In this document: one piece after another, positions 28,754 through 37,494 of the stretch
Layout of the letters: every line of letters starts with the position of its first letter
Position numbering within the stretch: the first letter of the stretch is position 1
Assembly: GCF_000195595.1 (NCBI RefSeq)
Contig: NZ_GL882538.1
Location: 141,267 to 205,266, forward strand
Direction: 5' to 3'
DNA: 64,000 nt
Source of the DNA: Actinomyces sp. oral taxon 170 str. F0386
GTDB lineage: Bacteria; Actinomycetota; Actinomycetes; Actinomycetales; Actinomycetaceae
Notes under the pieces: generated by a model
The model's input: only the letters and a program-made list of their open reading frames with translations
Databases searched by the model: none
Told to the model about the DNA's origin: nothing
Translations under genes and position numbers: made by a program

Positions 28754-30466
28754 TTATGTTCCTGTAAGGCACAGTCCACGCAACCGATTGAGAGCAGCGT
28801 GTAACTCGTAATGCCGAGGCCTTGCCAAATGACCTGGGTGCCCGTTGAACGGTGACAACCAGTCGAGCCCATCTGTGTCGATGCGGCCCTCAACTGTGAG
28901 TATCAGATCTCTGATGGACATCCGGCCGTCGGCGAGTGCCGTGATCCTGTCGAGGGCTCGGGCGATGGCCTGATTCTGTGCTGGGTCGACGAGCTGGGTC
29001 ACAGCACTGAGGTCGATCGTCTCACCCGCGAATAGGATTGTCGTACCTCTCGATTTTGCTGGCTTCTGGTTCACCTCTCGCACTAGGGAGCTCGGAGTCG
29101 GGACCCGGGAGGCCCAATCGTAGGAGAATACTAGAGAGCTGGAATTCCTTCCAGCCTCCCAGGGCTCTGGGGCGATCTTGCGCGCCTCGTTCGTGACGTC
29201 GTGTGCGACGTAGTGGTCGAGCGAGATGATCCGATCAGCGGCGCTGAAAAACGCTCCAGAACCCCCGGCCACGAGGATTGTCGAGACTCCAAGCTCGGTG
29301 AATATCGGCTGGACACGGTCGACGAACGGCGTAATGGGCTCCCTGTCCGCTGGGATCAGGGTGCGCATACGTTCGTCTCGGATCATAAAGTTCGTTGCTG
29401 ATGTGTCCTCGTCGATTAACAGCGTCGACGCACCAGCATCGATGGCCTCGACTAGGTTCGTAGCTTGAGAGGTCGAACCGCTGGCATTTGTGGTGCTGAA
29501 GGACCGAGTATCGATACCAGAGGGAAGGTTTGAGATAAATGGTGAAATATTGACGCCGGTGACGGCACGGCCGTCCTCGGCTCTGATGCTGACTGCATCG
29601 GCGCGGCTGATGACCCATTCCCGGCCGTCGCCGGCGACATGAGGATAGACGCCGCGTTCGATCGCGCGGAGAAGAGTCGACTTGCCGTGGTAGCCACCTC
29701 CAACGATGATAGTCACGCCTTCAGGGATGCCCATCCCTGCAATCCGTTGTCCACTGGGCAGTTGAAAGTTCACGCGCAGACTATCCGGGCTGCTGAAAGG
29801 TACTGCAGCTTTGTCGGACAGGGGGAGGTCCGAGTCTCCAGAACGACGAGGCAGGATTGCACCATCGCCAACAAAGGCGACTAGACCCCTGGGAGACAGC
29901 TGGGATCGCAGCCATTCTTGATCGCGGTGCAGGACCACGTGCTCTCGAAGGGCGTGCTGGTCGAGATTCGCGAACACGAGCGACGCCTCGGTAACCTTCG
30001 GTAAGAGAGAGGTCAGGAGCTTCGAGGCTTTAAGGCCACGGGCTCTGCGTCCCGATGCAGGCAGTCCAACATCGATGCGTGCTTCGATACGGTCTGAGGC
30101 GATGACGACGCTGGTGCGTTCGAGGATTTCCTGGCCTGGCTGGCCGATGCTGACTAACCCACTATTGCCAGTTCCGGAGGGGGGTGGTAGCACGTAGTGG
30201 GCGATCTCGGAGAACCGGCGTGTGAGGAAGTCGGCGACCGCTCGCCGTCCGGTCACGTCATTGGTCAGATCAGCAGGAAGCTTTGCTGTGTTAGGGTCGA
30301 GGATAACTCGCATACGTGATGGTGGAGCGTAGGGATCGACCTGAATGTGGTCAATGGCTAGTTGGATGGTGCCGAGCTGGTAGGTGCCTATGAGCTGTTT
30401 GTACGAGGCATACCCCCGCCCGTCGATTTGGGTGAGGGTACGCTCGAGGGTCCTGCGATTAGGCAT
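28754..30466 (-). CDS. ABC-class ATPase domain protein (COG3044/MRB1590-like)
   Basis: 570 residues from ATG 30464-30466, 5 bases after GAGGAC, overlapping the MFS stop by 8 bases. The family core is intact: N-terminal RTLERTLTQIDGRGYASYKQLIG, IDHIQVDPYAPPSRMRV, P-loop GGGYHGKSTLLRAI (about residue 255), Walker B STLLIDEDTSATNFMIRD, then STILVAGGSGAFFSAADRII. The fold is ABC-like but there are no membrane helices, so it is a soluble ATPase. The trypanosome relative MRB1590 binds RNA; bacterial members have no known role. It is the last gene of a tetR-MFS-ATPase operon. The final residues border the transposase remnant and may be altered. Confidence 0.82.
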   Translation of the reverse strand: MPNRRTLERTLTQIDGRGYASYKQLIGTYQLGTIQLAIDHIQVDPYAPPSRMRVILDPNTAKLPADLTNDVTGRRAVADFLTRRFSEIAHYVLPPPSGTGNSGLVSIGQPGQEILERTSVVIASDRIEARIDVGLPASGRRARGLKASKLLTSLLPKVTEASLVFANLDQHALREHVVLHRDQEWLRSQLSPRGLVAFVGDGAILPRRSGDSDLPLSDKAAVPFSSPDSLRVNFQLPSGQRIAGMGIPEGVTIIVGGGYHGKSTLLRAIERGVYPHVAGDGREWVISRADAVSIRAEDGRAVTGVNISPFISNLPSGIDTRSFSTTNASGSTSQATNLVEAIDAGASTLLIDEDTSATNFMIRDERMRTLIPADREPITPFVDRVQPIFTELGVSTILVAGGSGAFFSAADRIISLDHYVAHDVTNEARKIAPEPWEAGRNSSSLVFSYDWASRVPTPSSLVREVNQKPAKSRGTTILFAGETIDLSAVTQLVDPAQNQAIARALDRITALADGRMSIRDLILTVEGRIDTDGLDWLSPFNGHPGHLARPRHYELHAALNRLRGLCLTGT

Positions 30467-31667
30467 GGCTGTCCTCGGGGACAGCGACGTTCTGGAGGCT
30501 AGGCAGCCTAATAAGGGCTACGCCGCCAAGTATTGAAAGCACGACAGCAGCAATTACCATCGCGGTGATGAATCCGGTCTTCTGGACTCCAAACCCGGTC
30601 ATTAGTGGTCCGATAGTCAGACCTGCTGCGTATGCGAGGTTGTAGAGCGCGAATGAGCCGCCGAGTGTCGGAGGGGTCGATCGGAATCCTTGTTCGCTGA
30701 TGAGCGTGGTGGCCGGGGCGAGCAACATTGCCGACGACAGGCCTAGAATGCCCATGCCAACAGCGACCTGCCAGATGCTGGTCGACCAGCCGAGAACAAG
30801 CAGTGCGGCAACGACGGCCACGATGCCGATGCCGATAAGCAGTCGAGGCGATACTGAGGCGACGAATCTGCCCACGATTGGGTTCGCGATGATGCTCACG
30901 AGTGCGCTGATGCCGAAGAGCATGCCGATCGTAGTGCTCGTCGCCTGTGCTCCCAGGTGGCCGGGAAGTACTGGTTGCACCGCAGCGAGGACCGCGGCCC
31001 CGATCGCGATCGCGGCAACGATGGAGGCTGATCCTGGTACGCGGAGCACGGTGAAGGGCCCAGCTGTGTCGTCGGTTTGTCGGGGCGACCCTGGAATGAA
31101 GGCTACTAGCAGGATGAGATCAACGATGGCGACGACTGTTGCTGTCAAGAACGGCGAGGCAGGCCCAAACGCATCAACGAGGAAACCAGCCAACGGCGGA
31201 CCGACAAGTACGCCTAGAGTCACGGTGGACATTGCGATACCCATCATCTGACCACGTTTATCAAAACCTGTTGTGGCTGCAATGAGTGACAAGGCCGCGA
31301 CCCATGCGACGCCGCCAGCTATCCCCTGGACGAAGCGGGCGACTAAGAGGAGCCAATAGGGCCCACCGGTGGCAAATAGTAGGGTTGCAATCGCTAGAAC
31401 GATCAGGCCGGTCACGAGCGGACCCTTTGGACCGCGGCGATCGACGAGGCGTCCGGCGAAGAGCGTGGCAACCACCATGGCCACCGCATACGAAGCGAAG
31501 AGGATGCCGATTGCGGCTGCGCCTTGTTCAACGACTGCGGGTAATAGTGGCAGCACCGGGATGGCGAGTCCCTGGAGAAGCATGTCGGTGAAGAGAATGG
31601 CTCCGGCCACAGCGGTGGCGCGGGCTGGAGTCGCGCTCGCTGCGCGAGAGGTAGGGGTGGTAGTCAT
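30459..31667 (-). CDS. MFS transporter, drug-efflux type
   Basis: 402 residues from ATG 31665-31667 (MTTTPTSRAAS); the longer frame upstream runs into tetR and is not used. Twelve hydrophobic helices are visible. The 2-3 loop carries LFAGRLVDRRGPKGPLV (motif A type, GxLaDrxGrkxxl), and helix 5 holds LGVLVGPPLAGFLVDAFG, the antiporter motif C. It is preceded by a tetR gene 14 bases away on the same strand, the usual arrangement for inducible efflux. The substrate is unknown. Confidence 0.88.
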   Translation of the reverse strand: MTTTPTSRAASATPARATAVAGAILFTDMLLQGLAIPVLPLLPAVVEQGAAAIGILFASYAVAMVVATLFAGRLVDRRGPKGPLVTGLIVLAIATLLFATGGPYWLLLVARFVQGIAGGVAWVAALSLIAATTGFDKRGQMMGIAMSTVTLGVLVGPPLAGFLVDAFGPASPFLTATVVAIVDLILLVAFIPGSPRQTDDTAGPFTVLRVPGSASIVAAIAIGAAVLAAVQPVLPGHLGAQATSTTIGMLFGISALVSIIANPIVGRFVASVSPRLLIGIGIVAVVAALLVLGWSTSIWQVAVGMGILGLSSAMLLAPATTLISEQGFRSTPPTLGGSFALYNLAYAAGLTIGPLMTGFGVQKTGFITAMVIAAVVLSILGGVALIRLPSLQNVAVPEDSHA

Positions 31668-31681
31668 CGTGAAGTGAGTCC

Positions 31682-32278
31682 TTAGGTGTCGAGCAACCCC
31701 CTCACCAGTGCCGCGATAGCGGCGTCGAGTTCGTCGGGTTGCGGAATGTCTTGCGGTCGGTTCACTGCAGTCACGGTGAACCCTTGAAGAAGCACAAGCA
31801 CGAGGCTGGCGATCTCTCCCGATGTGGGGGAGGCACTGTCTCTCTCGGGCTTGGATATGAGGCCTTCGATGCGGTCGTGCCATTCGTCGAGGGCGCTGTT
31901 ATGTTCGGAATACTCAAGGGCTTGTGGGGCAACGAGGACTGTCGTTGATGCCAGGGCTCGGAATCGCGCGTCGCCAGTGAGGAGTCGAGTGAACTCAGTC
32001 AGCAGTGCCTTCAGTGCATCGTGGGCCGATGTGTCTGCCGCGTCATTGTCCTGAGCAAACAAACGCTGTCCATAATCGCGCCAGCCCCATTCAAGCGCCT
32101 CGGTCAGTAGGGCCTGCTTGTCGCGGAAATGGTGGTTCAGTGCGCCGCGTGTGACGCCTGCGCGTTCTGCGACGTAATCGAATGTTGCCCCCCGCCACCC
32201 CTTCTCCTCGAAGGACTTCAGTGCTGCTTTCAGCAGCGCGACGCGGGTTTTTGCCGCGTCTTCAGCGGTTCGTCTCAT
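31682..32278 (-). CDS. TetR/AcrR-family regulator
   Basis: 198 residues from ATG 32276-32278. The N-terminal TetR helix-turn-helix is textbook: ALKSFEEKGWRGATFDYVAERAGVTRGALNHHFRDKQALLTEALEWGW. The C-terminal part (residues 70-195) is the ligand-binding helical domain. It heads the operon and probably represses its own promoter; the inducer is likely a substrate of the downstream MFS pump. A related, dead tetR lies upstream. Confidence 0.9.
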   Translation of the reverse strand: MRRTAEDAAKTRVALLKAALKSFEEKGWRGATFDYVAERAGVTRGALNHHFRDKQALLTEALEWGWRDYGQRLFAQDNDAADTSAHDALKALLTEFTRLLTGDARFRALASTTVLVAPQALEYSEHNSALDEWHDRIEGLISKPERDSASPTSGEIASLVLVLLQGFTVTAVNRPQDIPQPDELDAAIAALVRGLLDT

Positions 32279-32284
32279 ACATAC

Positions 32285-32314
32285 AAGTTAGCACGTATCT
32301 TAGTTTGGGGTCAA
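32285..32314 (-). promoter_or_regulatory. Promoter of the tetR-MFS-ATPase operon, probably leaderless
   Basis: On the minus strand TTGACC (32314-32309), 18 bases, TAACTT (32290-32285). The tetR ATG begins 6 bases after the -10 hexamer, leaving almost no untranslated leader and no room for a ribosome site. The AT-rich spacer (AAACTAAGATACGTGC) could hold the operator. Confidence 0.55.
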
Positions 32315-32423
32315 CAGCCCCCAGCCGTTCATGAGGATGCTTCGGCCGTGGGTCGCTGTTGACTCATATGTCGTGCCTCGACGACTATGCTCGCGGCGAG
32401 TGCCTTAAACGCTTGCCCTCGTG

Positions 32424-32717
32424 CAGCAGGGTGATGTAGCCCACGATGAAGCTACGGACCTGGTGTGTCGGGGTGCCGGTCTGATCAAGGCGGTTGAGAA
32501 GCCTCTCGCTCTAGATCCGCCATCCGAGTTCGAGAGCTTCTTGCAGCAAGTTGGTTCTGCTCTTGAAGTGGTGGTGGACCGAGTCTCGAGTCACTCCCGC
32601 TGCGGAGCCGCTCTGCTTGTATCTCGCCTCTTGTAAACCTTCTCGGGCAAATGAGTCCAGTGCTGCGAGCAGGATGTGTGTGCGGGTTGCTCAGGCCTCT
32701 TCCTCGGTTTGCCGCAC
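32424..32717 (-). pseudogene. Degenerate second TetR-family regulator
   Basis: After AAAGGAG a GTG (32717-32715) starts VRQTEEEA followed at once by a stop. The frame then continues with ILLAALDSFAREGLQ, AAGVTRDSVHHHFKSRTNLL, QEALELGWRI, another stop, and SERLLNRLDQTGTPTHQVRSF. This is clearly a TetR helix-turn-helix and the start of its ligand domain, similar to the intact tetR next door. Two in-frame stops make it a pseudogene. Nothing else was seen in the 150 bases between it and purU. Confidence 0.75.
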
Positions 32718-32869
32718 CGCAGTTCTCCTTTCCTACGCGAGTGAGTGTCGGTGCGTCTGGTTAGACCTGGGTGCGTGATGGTCCTACGTCCTGTAGTGAG
32801 GTGACCGGCCGTCGTCGTGGTGGGCCAGTGGTGGGAAGACCGCGGGTTGGTGGTGGGCCCGTGCCGTGC

Positions 32870-33742
32870 TCAGGCGAAGACGACGGTGCGGTGCCCGTTG
32901 AGCAGTACCCGGTGCTCGGTGTGCCAGCGCACCGCCTGCGCCAGAACCCGGCGTTCGACGTCCTGCCCCTTGGCCTGCAGCGTGGCCACCGGGTCCTCGT
33001 GGCCGGCCCGCGTCACGTCCTGCTCGATGATCGGGCCCTCATCGAGGTCCGCCGTCACGTAGTGTGCCGTCGCCCCAATGAGCTTGACCCCGCGCTCGTG
33101 CGCCTGGGCGTAAGGACGCGCCCCCTTGAAGGACGGCAGGAACGAGTGGTGGATGTTGATGACACCCCCGTGCAGCCGCTCGCACAGGGTGGGGGAGAGG
33201 ATCTGCATGTAGCGGGCCAGTACCACCAGCTCGACGTCGAGGGAGTCCACCAGCCCCAGCAGCTCGGCCTCGGCGGCCTCCTTGGTGTCCTTGGTGACCG
33301 CGATGTGGTGGAAGGGCACCCCGTAGAACTCGGCGACGTCCCGCAGCGTCTCATGGTTGCCCACTACGCCGACGACGTCGACCGGCAGCCCCTGGCTGCG
33401 GGCCCGGAAGAGCAGATCGGTCAGGCAGTGCCCCTCCTTGGAGACCATGATGAGGGTGCGCATGGCCCGCCCCACCTCATCAAGGCTCCACTCCATCTCG
33501 TACTCGCCGGCCAGCTCGGCCAGGTCCTTCTCCAGCTCCACGCGCGGCACGGTGGTGAGCACCTGGACCCGCATGAAGAACAGGCCGGTGGAGGAGTCCC
33601 CGAACTGCTTGGACTCGGTGATGTTCCCACCGCGGCGCGCCAGCGTGCCGGTGACCGCATGGACGATGCCCGGACGGTCGGGGCAGGACAGGGACAGGAC
33701 CAGGTGGGCCGCGGAGTCGGATTGCACCGTGGAATGAGCCAT
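32870..33742 (-). CDS. purU: Formyltetrahydrofolate deformylase
   Basis: 290 residues from ATG 33740-33742. An N-terminal ACT domain (LVLSLSCPDRPGIVHAVTGTL) is followed by the formyltransferase-like catalytic domain: VVGNHETLRDVAEFYGVPFHHI, NIHHSFLPSFKGARPY with the catalytic His and the HxSxLPxxxG motif, and GATAHYVTADLDEGPIIEQD with the catalytic Asp. It hydrolyses 10-formyl-THF to formate and THF, balancing one-carbon pools. It starts only 4 bases past the urea transporter stop, so it looks like the last gene of the urease transcript. Its 3' third is duplicated at 27400-27660. Confidence 0.94.
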   Translation of the reverse strand: MAHSTVQSDSAAHLVLSLSCPDRPGIVHAVTGTLARRGGNITESKQFGDSSTGLFFMRVQVLTTVPRVELEKDLAELAGEYEMEWSLDEVGRAMRTLIMVSKEGHCLTDLLFRARSQGLPVDVVGVVGNHETLRDVAEFYGVPFHHIAVTKDTKEAAEAELLGLVDSLDVELVVLARYMQILSPTLCERLHGGVINIHHSFLPSFKGARPYAQAHERGVKLIGATAHYVTADLDEGPIIEQDVTRAGHEDPVATLQAKGQDVERRVLAQAVRWHTEHRVLLNGHRTVVFA

Positions 33743-33746
33743 GGCC

Positions 33747-34682
33747 TCAGCCTAGTCGGCGCTCGCGCCACTTGACGACGGCGAGCACCAGCCAGGTGGT
33801 CACGATGAACGGCCAGGTGTAGGTCGGCACCGGGATCGCCGTGAAAACCCGGTCCACGATGACGGTCAGCACCGATCCCACCACCGCCAGCACCCAGGCC
33901 CGCCTCCCGGGAGGCAGGAGGACGACGCCGATCGCGATCGCCGTCAGGCACGGCGAGTACCCGCCCAGACCGTGCGCCGCCTGGCCGGCGGGAATGAGTG
34001 CCAGCGTTGCTGCCGTTCCGACGACGCTGCCCAGCAGCGCTGCCGTTCCTACTCTCCAACCGGCGATGAACAGCCCGGCCAGGATCAGCGCACCGCCGAC
34101 CCAGGAGTCGACGAGCACCACCTGGGACTCTCCCGTCAGCACCGCCTCCGGGACCAGCCACGCCGTCGACCCACTGACCGGCGCCGGATCCGGCACCATC
34201 GGCGCGTCGATCGCCCTGAGCAGAGCGGTCAGCAGGCCGGAGACGATGCAGAAGGGAGCCGTGAGCGCTGGGAGCCCAGCCGGCGCGAGGGCGCGCTCCA
34301 GAGCACGGTGGACCGCGGGGCACGCCGCCGCCCCGACCACGGTGACCAGCGTCGCCGGCCAGAAGACGCCCATAGCGGCCCAGGCCGCCGCTCCCACCAG
34401 CGCCCCGTTGTAGCCCTGGAGCCCGTCGGCGACTCGCAGATCCAGCAGCCGGCCCGCCACCGTCGACACCGTCGTCCCGAGGACCACTTGGAGGGCCATG
34501 AGCGGTGAGTAGACGGCGATGCCGGCCACGATGAGCAGTCCGGTGAGAGCATGGGGCTGGAGGAAGATCTGTCCCACCCCGCGCCCGAGCGCGTTCACGC
34601 CGGATGAGACGATCGATGGGACGGCCGCGGTGCCCGGTCCGGGAGCCGGGTGGTGGGACTGATGAACAGATGACTCAGGCAC
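33747..34682 (-). CDS. Urea transporter (UT family)
   Basis: 311 residues from GTG 34682-34680, 7 bases after GGAG. About ten hydrophobic helices are visible. The UT repeat signatures are there: LGRGVGQIFLQPHALTGLLIVAGI in the first half with LQGYNGALVGAAAW, and GLFIAGWRVGTAALLGSVVG with GLGGYSPCLTAIAIG in the second. These proteins are channel-like urea facilitators. Placement between ureD and purU in the urease operon supports urea uptake as its job. Confidence 0.87.
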   Translation of the reverse strand: MPESSVHQSHHPAPGPGTAAVPSIVSSGVNALGRGVGQIFLQPHALTGLLIVAGIAVYSPLMALQVVLGTTVSTVAGRLLDLRVADGLQGYNGALVGAAAWAAMGVFWPATLVTVVGAAACPAVHRALERALAPAGLPALTAPFCIVSGLLTALLRAIDAPMVPDPAPVSGSTAWLVPEAVLTGESQVVLVDSWVGGALILAGLFIAGWRVGTAALLGSVVGTAATLALIPAGQAAHGLGGYSPCLTAIAIGVVLLPPGRRAWVLAVVGSVLTVIVDRVFTAIPVPTYTWPFIVTTWLVLAVVKWRERRLG

Positions 34683-34742
34683 GAGGGACTCCGATCGATA
34701 GAAGTTCGGGAGGCGCCCGCTGCCGAGGCGAGCGGGCCGTTG

Positions 34743-35558
34743 CTAGTACTTGCGCAGGTGGAGTCTCGATGCGCCGAACCACCGACGGCGCAGGAGCTCA
34801 CTGATGTCGAGCATGAGAGCGGTGAGACGGGTCGTGTCGTCGGCCAGCGCCCGGGCGATGAGTCCGGGGCCCGGCACCCGCGTCACTGCGCCGCGCACGC
34901 CGTCGACCTCGAGGAGCTCGCCGACCTCGGCGACGAGCGCGGCGCTGACCCGGGCGTCGAGCGCCGTGAAGGAGGCCAGGTGGCTGTACCCCTCCAGGGC
35001 TCCCAGACTTGTCATCCCAGACTCACCGGGGACCAAGCGCAGGTTGTCGACGACGGCGCACCTGCCGCCAACACGGATATCGGTGCGCATCCGCACGGAG
35101 TCGTACCCGAAGACCGCGCCGTCCGGTGCCCAACCTGGGGTGAGGACCTCCAGGGACATGAAGGTCGCCGTCGGGTCCATCTCAACAAGGGTGGTCTGCC
35201 GGTAGGAGGACTCCCGGTAGGCGATGACCTGGTCCGGCACCAGCTCGAGCACGGCCCCAGGCCCCAGGACCGCTCGGGTGTCCTGGTGGACCGGGCAGGT
35301 GGGGGTGCGGTAGATCTTCGTGGCCGCCTGGGTCGTCAGCACTGCGGAGGCCCCCTGAAGGACCTCGACCTCGGTGAGGTAGGAGTCGCCGTCCAGGTAC
35401 CCGCCTCCGGGATTGACCACGTAGTAGGTCACCTGCCCGGTCTCATCGAGGTACAGTTGGCGGAACACCCTCAGCGCTCCCCGGTGGTACTGGTCGACGG
35501 CGATACTCCGGTCCCCGCCTCGGGCGATCCGCAGGTGCAGCTTGCCAGTAGTGCTCAC
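34743..35558 (-). CDS. ureD: Urease accessory protein UreD
   Basis: 271 residues from GTG 35558-35556, overlapping the ureG stop by four bases. UreD traits: [31 protein letters not shown] and [13 protein letters not shown], then a [22 protein letters not shown] stretch. It forms the UreDFG complex that delivers nickel to apo-urease. It is last of the ure genes; 60 bases separate it from the urea transporter. Confidence 0.92.
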   Translation of the reverse strand: MSTTGKLHLRIARGGDRSIAVDQYHRGALRVFRQLYLDETGQVTYYVVNPGGGYLDGDSYLTEVEVLQGASAVLTTQAATKIYRTPTCPVHQDTRAVLGPGAVLELVPDQVIAYRESSYRQTTLVEMDPTATFMSLEVLTPGWAPDGAVFGYDSVRMRTDIRVGGRCAVVDNLRLVPGESGMTSLGALEGYSHLASFTALDARVSAALVAEVGELLEVDGVRGAVTRVPGPGLIARALADDTTRLTALMLDISELLRRRWFGASRLHLRKY

Positions 35559-36235
35559 GACTCCAGGTCCGTCATGAGCACGTCGTGGCGGATCCACTCG
35601 ATGACCTGCTCCAGGCCCTCGTCGGTTTTGAGATTGGTGAAGCAGAAGGGCTTGTCTCCCCGGAACACCTTGGAGTCGGCCTCCATGACCGCCAGATCGG
35701 CGCCGACGTGAGGGGCCAGGTCCGTCTTGTTGATGACGAACAGGTCGGACTTGATCATTCCCTGACCGGCCTTGCGGGGGATCTTCTCGCCCTGGGCCAC
35801 GTCGATGACGTAGATGGAGAAGTCGACGAGCTCGGGGGAGAAGGTGGCCGAGAGGTTGTCGCCTCCCGACTCCACGAACACCACCTCCAGGTCGGGGTGG
35901 CGCTCCACCAGCTCGGCGATCGCCGCCTCGTTCATGGAGGTGTCCTCACGGATGGCGGTGTGTGGGCAGCCCCCGGTCTCCAGCCCGATGATGCGGTCCA
36001 CCGGCAGGATTCCCTGAGCGGCGAGGATCTTGGCGTCCTCGATCGTGTAGATGTCGTTGGTGACGGCGGCCATGGAGATCTCCCGGCTCATGGCCCGGGT
36101 GATGCGCTCGATGAGCTGGGTCTTGCCCGCCCCCACCGGGCCACCCACCCCGATACGGACCGGACCGGGATGCTGCGGGCCGGCGGCCTGCTCTCCGGGT
36201 GTATCAGGGAGGACCAGGCTGGTTGCTGATGTCAT
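35555..36235 (-). CDS. ureG: Urease accessory GTPase UreG
   Basis: 226 residues from ATG 36233-36235, after AGGAG. It is a SIMIBI GTPase: P-loop [14 protein letters not shown], metal-binding GGCPHT (Cys-Pro-His), [17 protein letters not shown], and [12 protein letters not shown] for guanine recognition. It couples GTP hydrolysis to nickel insertion into urease, together with UreF and UreD. Confidence 0.95.
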   Translation of the reverse strand: MTSATSLVLPDTPGEQAAGPQHPGPVRIGVGGPVGAGKTQLIERITRAMSREISMAAVTNDIYTIEDAKILAAQGILPVDRIIGLETGGCPHTAIREDTSMNEAAIAELVERHPDLEVVFVESGGDNLSATFSPELVDFSIYVIDVAQGEKIPRKAGQGMIKSDLFVINKTDLAPHVGADLAVMEADSKVFRGDKPFCFTNLKTDEGLEQVIEWIRHDVLMTDLES

Positions 36236-36264
36236 GAGGTTCTCCTCAGTGGTTCTTTAGCTCT

Positions 36265-37002
36265 TTAGGACATGAACATGCGGGCGCGCTGGCGCTCGTG
36301 CCGCATCTGGCTGATCTCGATCCCGGGCGCGGCCGACCCCAGGTCCATCTCGTCAAGAGTCCCGATCCTCCTGAGCGCGGCGCAGACGTCGTCGCGCACC
36401 GAGGCGATGGCGCGCTGACCGGCGTCCTGCCCGAGGGGGATGGCTCGTACGGCGTTCTGCGTCAGCGAGATGACGCTGGACTGGAGGTACGCCGCCGCGG
36501 CCGCCGCCGGCGGTGCCGTGAGCACGTAGCCGGCGATCGCCAGCACGATGGCGGGGTGGGCGCAGCACACCTCCGCGTCCACGAGCGCCGCGTAACGGCT
36601 CAGCAGCCCGTCGCCGTCGCTCAGTGCCAGGCGGGCGACGGCGAGCAGTCGCCGCCCCATCGTGATCCCGGCCCGGCGCACCTGGAGCGGCACCGCCTGC
36701 GCCACGAGGAGCTCATCGAGATGCGCGATCGCCTCCCAGTCGTCCACCGCCACCGCCTCGAAGGCCAGCCGCAGCCCCAGTCCCTCGGAGAAGGTCAGCT
36801 GGGTGGATACGAGCGCGCGCAGCCAGGTCACGAAGGAGGCTTCGTCGTTGACGACGCCGTCGCAGATGTAGGTCTCCAGCCCGAAGGAGTGCGAGAAGGC
36901 ACCCGTGGGCAGTGCGGAGTCACACAGCTGGGCCAGCGGCAGCTGCCAGCGCGCAGGCTCGCCCCACTCCGGGGCACGAGGGTCAGTGAGTATGCTCGGC
37001 AT
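36265..37002 (-). CDS. ureF: Urease accessory protein UreF
   Basis: 245 residues from ATG 37000-37002, starting inside the last 20 bases of ureE. UreF signatures: LPLAQLCDSALPTGAFSHSFGLETYI near the N-terminus and SVISLTQNAVRAIPLGQDAGQRAI near the C-terminus. It is all-helical and bridges UreG and UreD in nickel delivery. The start inside ureE implies translational coupling. Confidence 0.92.
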   Translation of the reverse strand: MPSILTDPRAPEWGEPARWQLPLAQLCDSALPTGAFSHSFGLETYICDGVVNDEASFVTWLRALVSTQLTFSEGLGLRLAFEAVAVDDWEAIAHLDELLVAQAVPLQVRRAGITMGRRLLAVARLALSDGDGLLSRYAALVDAEVCCAHPAIVLAIAGYVLTAPPAAAAAAYLQSSVISLTQNAVRAIPLGQDAGQRAIASVRDDVCAALRRIGTLDEMDLGSAAPGIEISQMRHERQRARMFMS

Positions 37003-37474
37003 AACGGAAGGGGACGGGCATGGATCGCTCCATCCGCTCATGTCGCACCCCCAGGTGCTCCAGGTAGTGCTCGGCGGTGTGGTCGTACTGGATGACCATG
37101 ACGCCGTCATGCCCCTCAAGTCCCGGGAAGGGCTCATCCGGGCCGAAGAACTGGGCCGGCAGGTGCCGGTTGCCCAGGTTGTGGGCGACGACCCCCATCT
37201 CGCGCACCGTGGCGGGCGCGATGACCAGGACGTCGGTGGGCTCCAGGCGCACGACGACGATTCCCCGCTCGTCGCGAAGCAGAATGTCTCCCTCTCGCAG
37301 GTCCGGTGCTCCCGTTGCGAGCCGGATGCCGAGCTCGGTGCCGTGGTCCGAGCGCACTCGCTGAATGCGTTTAGTGAGATCGGCCAGAGGGAGGACCACG
37401 CTCTCAACGTGCACGTCCTCAAGGTCCTCGGGGGACAGGTCATGGATATTGCCTGAGATGGACTCGATGATCAT
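36983..37474 (-). CDS. ureE: Urease accessory protein UreE
   Basis: 163 residues from ATG 37472-37474. The N-terminal peptide-binding half (LPLADLTKRIQRVRSDHGTELGIRLA) and the C-terminal metal domain (VAHNLGNRHLPAQF with the conserved metal-binding His, then IQYDHTAEHYLEHLGV) are intact. Only a short HTH tail ends it, so there is no His-rich nickel store. It is the nickel metallochaperone passing Ni2+ to UreG. Confidence 0.92.
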   Translation of the reverse strand: MIIESISGNIHDLSPEDLEDVHVESVVLPLADLTKRIQRVRSDHGTELGIRLATGAPDLREGDILLRDERGIVVVRLEPTDVLVIAPATVREMGVVAHNLGNRHLPAQFFGPDEPFPGLEGHDGVMVIQYDHTAEHYLEHLGVRHERMERSMPVPFRYAEHTH

Positions 37475-37494
37475 GAAGGCTCCAGGATGAGGGA

